Assembly (NCBI RefSeq): GCF_963583255.1
Contig: NC_084811.1
Coordinates: 20,541,742 to 20,605,741, forward strand
Direction of reading: 5' to 3'
Length of the DNA stretch: 64,000 bases
Source: Pyrus communis
Lineage: Eukaryota; Streptophyta; Magnoliopsida; Rosales; Rosaceae
Shown here piece by piece: positions 49,831-59,802 of the stretch; within the stretch, counting starts at the first letter, position 1, and every line of letters begins with the position of its first letter. The notes below the pieces were generated by a model. The model searched no databases. It worked only from the letters and a program-made list of their open reading frames with translations, and was not told the origin of the DNA. Made by a program: the position numbers and the translations under genes.

Positions 49831-50179
49831 AGGCTACGTTTGATACGCTAGAAACAGAGCTTGGGAATGAAAATGGTTGACTTTTCATGTTAAATAAGTC
49901 CAAGGTTGGGAAATAATTTCCAGCGTCACGGGAAAATAGGGGAAAGTGAATCCCTCTTCCTCACAGGAAACCAAAAGATGCATTGATTGCTGTCTTTTTT
50001 ATGACAAATTTGTCTTCCTTAACAATTTAAATTTCCATTACATCCGGAAAAATGATATTTCAAACCTGCTTTCTTATTCTTACCAAACACGGGATAGAAA
50101 TTTTGCGTTTCCCTCCTACTCGAGAAAGCGGTGGAAAATGATTTCCAATAAGTTTTCTTTCGCGTACCAAACGCAGCCT
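49831..50179. mobile_element. hAT-type MITE downstream of the DTW gene
   Basis: Ends AGGCTACGTTTGATACGC and GCGTACCAAACGCAGCCT are inverted repeats with one or two mismatches. The interior arms are also complementary ('GGAAATAATTTCC' against 'GGAAAATGATTTCC' stretches). The target duplication is not clear. It ends about 146 bp from the DTW stop codon, so it may lie in that gene's 3'UTR or flank. Confidence 0.7.
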
Positions 50180-50325
50180 TAGGGTTTTGGTTGTGAGTGG
50201 ACAAAACAAACAAATGAAATAAGGAAATACAAAAGCCAGAAATAAAGAACAAAAGGCAATTCACTAAAAACAATATCCAATGTCATATCCAACTTGAAAA
50301 GGCAATTCGCCAATCGAGTGCGGTC

Positions 50326-51135
50326 CTAAGTTCGACCGTGACCCGACGGTGTGGAATTCTCACTCTCACCCTCACTCTCACTCTCAATCCTGAGCCTTTG
50401 TTTTTCCTTGCCTTTCTTCAACAACTTGGGCCTGGGCTTTATGGGCTTATTAAGATAGCCAGCCTGCAAACCCACCATGTCCCTCAAAACCCCAATAAGC
50501 TGGGCCTCAATCTCCACCCCATTGGGCTCAAGCGCACCCAGAGCTCTGGCCACAGCCTCCAACGTACTCACGCACCCGCCGAACGGCTCCTTCCTCAGAA
50601 CCAACTCCGAGTCGTAAATGCTCCCACCGCACGCGCTTTCGTCCACATCCAAACAAACCCTCGTCGCGAACGCCGACAAAAACTCCTCGCTCGCTTTCAC
50701 CATCTCCCGCGCGTGCTTCCACGTGGCGTCGAACGCGACGAGAACGCGAGGGAGAGGGGAGGCGGCGAGGTCCGATAGGGTGACGGCGGGCGAGGATTTG
50801 GTGGGCGGGAAGAGGTATATGGCGGGAGGGGATTGGTCCAGGAGCGGCGAGAGGCCTGGCCGGAGCTTGCGGCCGATGATGGCGGTGGCGTTGGAGAGGC
50901 ATTTGGTGAGGATTGGGGTTGTGGAAAGCTTGTGATTGGCTTCGTGGGGATGGTGGAGGATTATGACATGGGTTTGGGTTTGGATGGGCTGGGCCGGGAG
51001 AGATTGGCAGAGGCATACTGGGCCGGGTCGGGTGCAGTTGCTGCATATGGGCCTGGGCCCACGCGGCGTCGGATCGGCTTGGGCGGCGGCGCTGTCGGAG
51101 GATATGTCAAGGTTGTTGAGGTCTTCTGATTCCAT
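50326..51135 (-). CDS. DTW-domain tRNA-uridine aminocarboxypropyltransferase (DTWD2/TapT type)
   Basis: A 269-residue intronless CDS. The N-terminus carries a zinc-type cysteine set C31-x2-C34...C41-x-C43. 'LHHPHE' (60-65) and the signature DxTW as 'FDATW' (135-139) follow, then 'LRKEP' in the second half. This order is that of DTW proteins in the SPOUT-like superfamily. Family role: they use S-adenosylmethionine to add the 3-amino-3-carboxypropyl group to tRNA uridine (acp3U, D-loop). The C-terminus is basic (KPRPKLLKKGKEKQR) and then acidic/Ser-rich, a likely RNA-contacting tail. No organelle signal is clear. It diverges from NTAQ1 with 210 bp between start codons. The GC-rich CDS produces several shadow ORFs on both strands, which are not genes. 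Confidence 0.9.
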   Translation of the reverse strand: MESEDLNNLDISSDSAAAQADPTPRGPRPICSNCTRPGPVCLCQSLPAQPIQTQTHVIILHHPHEANHKLSTTPILTKCLSNATAIIGRKLRPGLSPLLDQSPPAIYLFPPTKSSPAVTLSDLAASPLPRVLVAFDATWKHAREMVKASEEFLSAFATRVCLDVDESACGGSIYDSELVLRKEPFGGCVSTLEAVARALGALEPNGVEIEAQLIGVLRDMVGLQAGYLNKPIKPRPKLLKKGKEKQRLRIESESEGESENSTPSGHGRT

Positions 51136-51345
51136 CTATGAAGCTCGCTGGTTAAGATGCTGTGCGGAGACCAACGGCACCGATTCGTTTTTATGCCCTA
51201 GGTAGAGGCTTAGAGCAAGGAAGGCGTCGTTGGTGCGTTTAGAAACGACGCGTCGTTGGGGGCGCTGGGTACTAAATTTGGAAGTGAGATTCAATTCCAC
51301 AGGGACAGGGAGAGAGGCCCCGGAGGGAGAGGGAGAGAGAGTGAG
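51136..51345. promoter_or_regulatory. Bidirectional promoter of DTW gene and NTAQ1
   Basis: Only 210 bp separate the two divergent start codons. A perfect 14-bp palindrome AACGACGCGTCGTT is at 51244-51257, and a nearby GCGTCGTTGG at about 51227 repeats half of it. The NTAQ1-side leader is GA-rich (51305-51345). No TATA box was seen. Which factor binds the palindrome is unknown. Confidence 0.7.
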
Positions 51346-53723
51346 ATGACGACGTCAAAGTTGGAAGAAAGCGAGAGCTCCTGCGACATCTCTCAGTTCC
51401 ATCACACCCCATTTTACTGGTACGTCAGTAAAACCAATCAACCAATCAACTAGGCCTTTTTTTATTCGAACTTGGGTGCAAGTGGTGGGAACACTGCCCC
51501 CGCGAACTGGCCTAACCCGCGTTTTCTGTTTTTGGTTTTCGGCTTTTGTTCTGTGCTGTTGTTCAATTGCTAATCAAATTAATCACCCTTTTTGTACACT
51601 TTGTCCGTGTAGTGAGGAGAATGTGTACTTGCTTTGCAAGGAGCTGTGCAAAAAGGGCATCGCAGATGCACAGGGTTCTGATCTTTTCGTCGTTTTCATT
51701 TCCAATGACAAGAAACAGGCATGTATTTTGTGTTCCCATGTTACCCCACTCGCCGTTTGTCTTAAAATTTGTGTCTTATTTGTCTTGTTTTTAACAACTT
51801 AGCGTTTGTACTGGTGTAAATAAAATGGTGCAGATCCCGTTGTGGCGCCAGAAGGCCAGCAATCGAGCGGATGGGGTTGTTCTGTGGGATTATCATGTCA
51901 TTTGCGTGCAGAAAAAAGGCAGTGGTGACACACCCGCAACTCATTTAGTGTGGGATTTGGATTCGAGTCTTGCATTTCCTTGTCCTTTAGCAACCTATGT
52001 CTTGGAAACGTTCTGCCCCTCATTTCAGACCTTTGCTGAATTGCGAAGGTACTTCATCACTTGTCTGTTTTGCATTTATAGGCAAATGTTCTAATGATAC
52101 TACTTGGGATGTTATGTTGTGAGGTTATTGCAACATAACATACCATATATCTTATAAGTTTGTTACCCTCTATTTATATTGATATCTTTGCGGTTAACGT
52201 GATGCAGGTGTTTCCGGATTGTGCATGCCCCAATATTCCTTCGTTTCTTTGCTTCTGATAGAAGACACATGAAAGATTCTAATGGAAATTGGCTTCGTCA
52301 ACCTCCTCTCTATCAGCCTATTGTTGCGCAGGGTAAGTGCTAAATTCCTCTGATGCTTTTATATGGTTTGATGACGGTGCAGTCGTTTTGAATCGTCACT
52401 TCTTAGAAAAATTAAAATGTGTGGAACTCCCTTTTTTTCTTTTTCTTGCGATCAAGCAACTCCAATCTAATTTGTTTTTGTAGTAATGTCAGATAAGATT
52501 GAAACTTATGTGATTCAATAGCCACTATTGATTCCTACTAGTAATAAGTAGATGGAAGGTGCATAATTTGCCGAGTTCAGGTTCATGCCAAAATCATGCT
52601 TCTTGTGGCGATTGTTATAAGTTCTGTTTATAATGAAAGAGAATAATTATATATATATATATATATATATTTATATTCCCTAATGAGCTACATCAGTCAC
52701 TTGAGAACCATTATCTGATTCTTGATTCTAGGATTGTCATTTCTTGGAACTCCCCTTGTTTCGTTATGCGGTCAAGAGGGGGAATCCAATCTAATTTTGC
52801 TCTTGTAGTAATGTCAGATAAGATTGAAAATTGAGCCACATATGTGAGTTAAGAAATTTGTTTGACATCTAGAAAGTAGCTGAAATCAAGCTTCTTATGG
52901 TCGATTGTTATATCTTCTGTTTATAGAGACGGAGAATAGTTTTATATAAATCCTAATGAGCTAGAGCAGTCAACTAAGAACTATAATGTCCTCTTTTACT
53001 TTCCCTTTCTTAGTAGCGTAATTATTTTGTTCTGGCATTGAACTTCTAAAAGCTATTTGCCAAGCGAGGTGGTGATGGAGTGTCCAAGTGAAAATTCAAT
53101 ATATTAGAGTCTTTCTACTTTCCTTTGCAATAAATGCAGTGTAGTCTGCAAGTTAATTGTAATGTATTAGGTGTCATAAATTAGTCTTTAGAATTCCTAA
53201 GGATATTACTGCGGATCTTTACATTCATGTACCAATTAGCCTATAAAAGGGGCTACTTTGTAAGCTTTTAAAAATAAGATTGTTAGTAAAAAAAGTTCTG
53301 GGTTTCCTGCTTGTGTGTGAAGCACAGCAACCTTGTAGTGATTCCAAGGCACCTTCGGTGTGAAGCTAAAGGCCGTTGTGATGCCGGAATTTTTCTAGTT
53401 TATTTGTTGGAGTGATTCCAATACACCTTTGGTGTGATGCCAAAGGCCGGAGTGAGTCCGGATCTCTTCTATTTCTACATCCCTTCATATTGTCCTGCAT
53501 CAGGTGATGAGTAATGCACAACAGAATTGGATTTATTTTTTCCTGGGTTTTGTAAACTTGTGCAGATGGGACTGTACACAACCTGGATGGTTACTTTCAG
53601 ATCCGTGCTACAGATGCGGTGACAAGAACAGGAGTTGACGTGACCAATGCAGTTTTTACTGAAAAGCTTGGTGTGGTCGTAACAGAAAATCAGCTGGAGG
53701 AGTTCTTTTCCCAGATTCCTTAA
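51346..53723 (+). CDS. NTAQ1: Protein N-terminal glutamine amidohydrolase
   Basis: Five exons: 51346-51419, 51613-51718, 51834-52048, 52208-52332, 53566-53723, totalling 678 nt (225 aa). The enzyme deamidates N-terminal Gln to Glu, feeding proteins into the Arg/N-degron pathway. Seen: catalytic Cys25 in 'YCEENV', His81 in 'WDYHV' (the family signature) and an Asp in 'VWDLDS' (101 or 103). '[20 protein letters not shown]' and the C-terminal 'KLGVVV' are also family-typical. Length matches plant and animal orthologues (about 205-225 aa). Exon 1 must end at the donor CTG|GTACGT to create the Cys25 codon across the junction. Intron 2 uses a GC donor (CAG|GCATGT); the nearby GT would break the frame. 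Intron 4 (1.23 kb) contains duplications and an LTR-like segment. Confidence 0.94.
52419..52985. repeat. Diverged tandem duplication in NTAQ1 intron 4
   Basis: 52419-52715 and 52742-52985 share 'TAGTAATGTCAGATAAGATT' and 'CCTAATGAGCTA' in the same order. A TA microsatellite (52649-52670) occurs only in the first copy. Confidence 0.7.
53130..53520. mobile_element. LTR-like segment with 70-bp tandem repeat in NTAQ1 intron 4
   Basis: A TATA-like 'GCCTATAAAAGGGG' at about 53240 is followed by two diverged copies of a roughly 65-74 bp unit (53334-53398 and 53408-53473, sharing 'GTGATTCCAA' and 'AAAGGCCG'). It looks like LTR promoter and leader sequence. The ends are not defined. Confidence 0.4.
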
Positions 53724-54044
53724 TGTATGGTAATTCTCATCAGCTGGTATATGTAAAGCCTTTATTTTCTGGCTTCCGACTGAGTGAGTTACTGCATCGC
53801 ATTTGGGATTAGTTCATTCCAGCTGCATTTTCCTTTCTCTTCGATGCTTCTGAGAATTGGATTTCGCCTTAAAGACTGTATAGAGCATTGCATCTTTAAC
53901 TTGAATGACAAGTACCAAAGTTCTGTGCAAGTCTTCAGGCAGGAAGTTGATTATTGTTTAGTAAGATTTTTATTTTATTTTGTTATGAGACGGGTCTAAT
54001 ATTTACGCATTAAATTTGATTAGCGGACAGCCTTCGTTCTATCT
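53724..54044. other. NTAQ1 3'UTR and flank
   Basis: T-rich sequence after the NTAQ1 stop. The clean single-copy sequence ends where the duplicated block begins at about 54045. Confidence 0.5.
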
Positions 54045-54343
54045 TGTTCTGAGTTTGTTCATGTGTTAGCTTGCTGGTCCGATGTAAACTGTCAGTAAAT
54101 CACTTGTTGATTTTCCTACGTCTTGTTTGGTTGAACGACGGAACCATAAAGTGGCAGTGCCTCATGAATGATGCATCTGGTACGTATACAAATACTGCAG
54201 CTTCTGTTACTAGAGCTTTTGATGTGCATGCTAGCTTTGCAAGTTCAATACCAGCACTGCAGCACAAACTGTATAGCCACTTACAAACGCAGAGTAAGAG
54301 AGAATAATTCTTAGTGACTGCTCTAGTTCACAAGGGATTTTAT

Positions 54344-54406
54344 AACAATCGACCGCCAGCGTATCTAACAATGATTCTCTTTGAAATATGTTGGCGGTCG
54401 ATTGTT
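54344..54406. repeat. Perfect 15-bp hairpin
   Basis: AACAATCGACCGCCA (54344-54358) and its reverse complement (54392-54406) are separated by 33 bp. The matching place in block A' (about 56850-56905) keeps a diverged left arm but lacks the right arm. Confidence 0.7.
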
Positions 54407-54469
54407 AAGCGTCTGGTAGTTTTTCTTGCAATTGATCCAGAGATAACCCTTCGCAAATCTCTCTACCTA

Positions 54470-54900
54470 GTGCTCAACTGAGAATATCTTTTGCCAATTC
54501 AGTAACATCATCTTTAAGCTCACATAATCTCTCCCCTGTCTCCTTGATTCCATGACCCGCTCTCAATTGGGATGCAAATGGATAAGAACAGGAAAAGAAA
54601 CGGCGTACCTTTCTAGTTGTGCCACTCTCACCAACCATTTGTAAAGCTTCGCACTCAAACTCCAACAAATCCTTAGCACATCTTCAAGTTGCCGTAGCCA
54701 ACTGCGTAGCTTCTTACACGTACTTGGCTCCTCTTCGTCATCAAAGAGCAGTCTTTGACGGTGGACATGGTGCGCCCAAGCTTTTGCAAATCTGCTTTAA
54801 AGTTTAAACCCCCACCCCCACCACCAAGCACATCTCCTCTGAGGCAATGGAGCCGAGCTTTTCAATGAGTTTGGCTGCCAACGGAAATGCAAACTCAGCT
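54470..54900 (-). pseudogene. NLR coiled-coil (Rx-N) fragment, block B
   Basis: Minus-strand translation of 54668-54474 reads 'EFECEALQ', 'TRKVRRFFSCS' and 'AGHGIKETGERLCELKDD'. This is the coiled-coil/NB-ARC linker of RGA-type CC-NLR resistance proteins. The upstream coiled-coil coding sequence continues with frameshifts to about 54900. No NB-ARC follows. Confidence 0.75.
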
Positions 54901-56050
54901 ATCTTCTTCTGCTTCTTCTAATGAATCTGGTCCTTAGTTAAAGATATGATCAAACTCTTAATATGCTTTTAAAAAGTCAACAACTATAAAGAAAGCCTAG
55001 TGGCCAAGTAATTTTGTAAAACAAACCCTACACTTACGTTATTGACAAGTTTTTCATGGAAGGACAAAACTAGTTTACGGCAGACAAATTCAAGGACCAC
55101 TTCTATTGATTTTTAATGTCAGGGACCAAAATAAAGAATTATACCAATTTCAAATATCATTTTAACTAAAAACCCTACTGAGTTTTGTACTGTTTTATCA
55201 AATCACATAGCCGTCTGGCGTAAGACACAAAACACCCGCCCCTACTCTCACCTCCTAGCGTTTTGGCCCCACCCACCCCATCTGACACCACCCGATGTGT
55301 CTTACGTTGGTCAGTCGTGGTCTGGTCATCCTAGCCTAAGAATTTCTCCTACCATGGGTGTGGGATGACCAACCTACGAATTTCTCCTACCAACGCAAAG
55401 AGTGAGTCGTTTCCGCTTGGAAAATGATTATGTACTGTCCTTCTCTTTTAGCACTCTTCATTTTGTTTGCCATTTGATTTATTAATCCAACGACTAGAGA
55501 AAGAAAAATTGGGGAATGCTTTCCCTTTCCACTTCCCTCTTCTATGGCACCATCCTGGTAGTTGGGGCTAGGTCAGGCGCTGTTACCATACTAAAATCCC
55601 TAACCAATTGTCATACCAAACTAGTAGATTTATTTTTTTTTTTTTTGGTCCCAAGTCTCAAATTGTATAAATAATTTTAGAAAATCTGCTGAATGCACAC
55701 AAGTTACTCAATCTTCTTGTAATGCATGCGCTGCCAAAAAAATCAGAGTATTGAGTGTTTCTTGTACAGTATTGATGAAACAGGCCTATGATTCGCAATC
55801 CCGATACAATCTCACTGAACCAAGCTCGAATTTCAAGCCTATGATACACGCCATCATGATAAATATTGAGTATAGGCCTTGTTGGACGGTTAGAACAGCC
55901 TCAGATGTCAACCACACACCTTCAATTGATACCTGCAGTTCTGTGATTGCTGTTGGCATCAGAAGTCCACTATCCTTTAGAAACAATCTGACCAACCAAA
56001 TCTTTCACCACCTTTATAGAAGAAAAGATCCCAGGCATGGGCGAGTCGGC

Positions 56051-56099
56051 TCAAGTTTCATCTTCACCTTCTGAGAGCAAGCAATCTTGTACTTGTTCC
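56051..56099 (-). pseudogene. Duplicated last exon of CTU2
   Basis: 49 bp equal in length and phase to the real CTU2 terminal exon (60520-60568), preceded by an intact TTTCAG acceptor in sense. It encodes 'EQVQDCLLSEGEDET' and a stop, differing from the real exon by Ile to Val. The penultimate exon is missing here. It lies about 4.4 kb downstream of the real exon in the same orientation, so it is either a relic or a potential alternative terminal exon. Confidence 0.85.
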
Positions 56100-57319
56100 C
56101 TGAAAGAAAACATAATGGCTGAATTAAACATGACTGTAGACTTCTAGTTTTGATTTTATTTATCTTCAGCTACACAACGATACAGGCAGCTCATGCCACC
56201 ATTAAAGACCAACAGAAGCCGAAGCCGACCAAATGTTTTGTACATGATCGCAGCACAGAAATATGGAACCATTCAGCGGTAGACTCTGTCTAGATTAGCC
56301 CATTGCGAGAATGCGAAATAAGAGTATGTCTTGCAGTAAGATATTTCTACAAAAAACATGTTTTGGAAAGTGTCATTATTTTGAAATCGAAAAAAGAAAA
56401 GTTTCACGATTTAGCCTTTAAAACCAACCTTATCCACTTTTCCAAGGGAATTGGAGATACCTTTTACAAATCTTTCTTACTTAACAATGATCAACCCTTG
56501 CTTAATTGTTCTGAGTTTGTTCATGTGTGAGTTTGCTGGTCCGATGTAAACTGTCAGCAAAATCACTTGTTGATTTTCCTGCGTCTTGGTTGGTTGAACC
56601 ACGAAACTATTAAGTGGCAGCGCCTCATGCAAGATGCATCTGGTACATATAAAAATACTGCAGCTTCTGTCAGTGAATTTTTTTACGTGCATACAGATAG
56701 CTTTACAAGTTCAATACCAGCCCTGCAGCACAAAACTGTTTAGCTACTTAAAAAGGCAGAGTAAGAGAGAGGAGATAATAATTCTTAGTGACTGCACTAG
56801 ATCATAACAGAATTTATAACAGAACAATTATTATCTTTCCTTATAAACAGGAACTTATAACAATCGGCCACCAGCATATCAGACAATGATTCTCTCAAAA
56901 ATATGCTCGAACAAGCTTTCTGACTCACATATGGGCTCATTTTCTTATCAATCTTATCTGAGTTCACTGCAGAGCAAATTAGATTGGAGTTACTCACTTG
57001 ATCAGATAAAAACAGAACAATGGGAGTTCCGCGGATTTATATTCTTTATTCCAAGTCATGGCAATCCTAAAATAAAGAAGCAGAGGTTTTGGAAGAGGAA
57101 TATATGGCTTCATCTAAGGGACATAAAGAATAGTAAGACGAGTGAGGAGGCTTATGATTTATCAGTCACACTTCCTATGTTGGTGATCTTCCTGTCATCA
57201 ATCTCATTAAACATACCTTCAGTATTTTAGAGAACAACTTACCTCGGTTTTCCCCAAGTCATCTCTCATTCGAGTTAAATCCATTTTCCAATATTTTGTT
57301 CTGAAGGGAGATTGGCGCT

Positions 57320-57995
57320 AAAGCAACGAGATCATGAAATCTTTATGGACTCCACAGCAACTGAAGAAGCTTTGCGAAGCTTGCGCGCACCATGTCCACC
57401 ATCAAAGACGTTCTCTTGGATGCCGAAGAGAAGCAAGCACGTAACAAGGAGCTTCGCAGTTGGCTACGACAACTTCAAGATGTGGTTCTTAATGCTGAGG
57501 ATTTGTTGGTAGTGCGAAGCTTTACAAAGGCAAATGGTTCGTGGTAGTAGCACAACCAGAAAGGTACGCCGTTTCTTTTCCTGTTCTAATCTAGTTGCAT
57601 TTCGCTTGAGAGTAGGTCAAGAAATCAAGGAGAGATTATGTGAGCTTTGCTGATCTTTGCACTGTTCATCATCACCGTCATCTCGGTGATGAGAAACAGA
57701 AAAATACAGTTGACCTTCAAATGGTACCAAGCGATGATCATCAAGGTGGGGATAATGAGAATGTATATGTTATTCGTATAGTGGGATTCGAAGGTTTAGG
57801 GAACACCACACTTGCCAATTTGGTGTACAACGATGAGAGAGTCGTAAGGAATTTTGAGTTAAGGATGCGGCAGCATATGTCAGTGGACTTTTGATACTAC
57901 TAGATTGGCAAAAGAGATCATTTGCTCTGCATTGGGTACAAAGATCACTGAAGGGTTGTATGTGGATCAAATGCAAGAACAACTACAAAAATCAG
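57320..57995 (+). pseudogene. CC-NB-ARC (NLR) resistance gene fragment
   Basis: The coiled-coil part (57390-57610) encodes, with frameshifts, 'DAEEKQARNKELRSWLRQLQ' and 'TRKVRRFFSCSN'. The P-loop region (57760-57990) reads 'IVGFEGLGNTTLANLVYND', with Asn where the Walker-A Lys belongs, then 'SVDF' and 'LAKEIICSALGTK' after a stop at 57892. It ends abruptly at a T-rich run (58010-58050), with no remaining NB-ARC or LRR. The changed P-loop and frameshifts show it cannot encode a working receptor. Confidence 0.85.
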
Positions 57996-58054
57996 CAAAG
58001 TTCTTATTTTCTTCTTCTTCTTTTTTATTTTTTTTTTATTTTTTTTATTTTATA

Positions 58055-58450
58055 AGCTCACATAATCTCTCCCGTATCTGCTTGATTCCATGACCCACAC
58101 AATCGGATTGCAACCGAATTAGAACGGGAAAAGAAACGGCTTACCTTTCTAGTTGCGCCACTATCACGAACCACATTGCCTTTGTAAATCTTCGCACTCT
58201 AACTCCTCCAACAAATCCTAAGCACATCTAAGCACATCTTGAAGTTGTCGTAGCCAACTGAGTAGCTCCTTATCACAGGCTTGCTTCTCTTCGTCATAAA
58301 AGAGCAGTCTCTAATGGCGGACATGGTGCACCCAAGCTTTTGCAAATCCGCTTTAACCCCCCACATCAAGCAAATCTCCTCTGAAGCAAACGAGCCGAGG
58401 CTTTTCAATGAGTATGGCTGCTAACGGAAATCCAAGCTCAGCCATCTTCT
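58055..58450 (-). pseudogene. NLR coiled-coil fragment, block B' (inverted to 57320-57995)
   Basis: The reverse complement includes an N-terminus-like region, 'KADLQKLG', and a coiled-coil stretch homologous at the DNA level to 57390-57610 ('CAGTTGGCTACGACAACTTC' is identical). With the forward fragment it forms an inverted repeat with arms of about 220-270 bp and a spacer of about 450 bp. It also matches block B. Confidence 0.8.
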
Positions 58451-58860
58451 TCTGCTTGATGAGGTGAGCTGAAGGTAACTCAGATTTTTCTAGTCTTCAC
58501 TCTCTGTGATGATTCCGGTTCTTAGATAAAAGGTAGATCTAACTCTAATATGCTTTTATAAAGTCAACAACTATAAAGAAAGCCTAGTGGGTAAAGTATT
58601 TTGGAATTTGATTCGATCCAAACCTTAGTGTTTCAGTTTACACGTCAATTAATTTGAACCGCACAAATTGAATTCAACGGTTTTTATTAATTTATTTTTT
58701 TGATTTACCATATACAAATTAACAATTCTGATTTCTTTTACACATCAATTAGCAACCCAGATGGATTGATCCTTAGACTCCGGACGCTAAGTTCCGGAAC
58801 GGATTCAATTCCAAGTATTTTTGTCCAAAAAAAAAAAAAAAAAAAACCCCTCCACTAAAC

Positions 58861-59057
58861 AAAGGTAGATTCTCTGCCCTCTCATTTTCCGTGCCCTAAT
58901 ATTTCGTGTAGTCACGGTTAAGCCACGTCAACATTTTATATTTTTTTATAGAGATAATAAGACAAAAAGGAATAGTAATATAAAATATTGACGTGGCTTA
59001 ACCGTGACCACACAAATAAGAGAGCACGGGAAGTGGGAGGGCAGAGAATCTGCCTTC
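58861..59057. mobile_element. Mutator-type MITE, second family copy
   Basis: 197 bp. Arms carry 'GTCACGGTTAAGCCACGTCA' and its complement. Termini are AAAGGTAGATTCTCTGCCCT against AGGGCAGAGAATCTGCCTTC. Flanking CCACTAAAC (58852-58860) and CCACTTAAC (59058-59066) form a 9-bp duplication with one mismatch. Same family as 14406-14597. Inserted in block C' only. Confidence 0.85.
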
Positions 59058-59458
59058 CCACTTAACGAGGATATTGACAGATTTTAATGGAAATATGGAA
59101 TTGATTTACGGTAGACAAACTCAGAGATCAATCTATCGATTTTCAATATCAAAGATTAAAATGATAAATTATGTCAATCTCACAGATCATTTTAATTAAA
59201 AACCCTACTGAGTTTTGTACCAATATTGTTTTATCAAATCACGCGTTCGGCTTCAGAAACATAACACCCTTCCCACTCTTACCTCTCAGTATTTTGGCCC
59301 CACCCAACCCCTCTGACACCACGTAATGTGTCTTATGTCAAACGATCAATCAATCACGTAGCCTAATTATCCCAACCTAATCATTTTTTCCAACCATAGG
59401 TGTGGGATGACCAACCTCAGACTTTTTTCTACAATGGGTGTTGGGTTCGGGAATGAAG

Positions 59459-59802
59459 ACCTGGTTTGGTACTGAGGTGATTCTGAAAAAAGCTGCTATA
59501 AAAAAAAGCTGGAAGCTGTTTTTGTGTTTGGTAAACACTCAGCTTCAGCTTTTTTTCACAGTTTTGGATGAAAAAAAGCCAAAAACAAGAAGCTGCAAAA
59601 CCCAGCTTTGATAAACCGGCTTTTTTTTCACATCTGTTTTACATAAAAGTTTATCAAACACTCTAATACTGCTTTTTTTTTTCAAAAGCACTTTTACAAA
59701 AAAGTTTACCAAACACTCTGCTGCTTTATTTCACAGCTGCTTATTCTCACAGCACAGCAGAAGCAGCTTTTTTTAAAAGCACAGAAATACCAAACCAGCC
59801 CG
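59459..59802. mobile_element. hAT-type MITE
   Basis: Ends CCTGGTTTGGTACTG and AATACCAAACCAGCC are inverted repeats. The interior is rich in 'AAAAGCTGC' / 'GCAGCTTTTT' pairs and can fold back along much of its length. Present only in block C'. Confidence 0.7.

Larger units (their letters stand above)
54045..56510. repeat. Segmental duplication, copy 1 (blocks A-B-C-D-E)
   Basis: The ordered blocks are A 54045-54390, B about 54470-54900 (antisense NLR coiled coil), C about 54925-55660, D about 55660-56300 (CTU2 3' end and flank) and E about 56303-56510 (matches a CTU2 intron). The same order recurs in 56507-61683. Compared with copy 2, the part holding the penultimate CTU2 exon is missing between D and E (junction near 56300). 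Confidence 0.75.

Noticed and set aside
50338..51205. Plus- and minus-strand ORFs overlapping the DTW gene
   Set aside because: Shadows of the GC-rich CDS; only the 269-aa minus-strand frame has DTW motifs.
57640..57894. 84-aa NB-ARC ORF as a small functional gene
   Set aside because: Altered P-loop, no start context, truncated after the next motif and frameshifted upstream; a pseudogene fragment.
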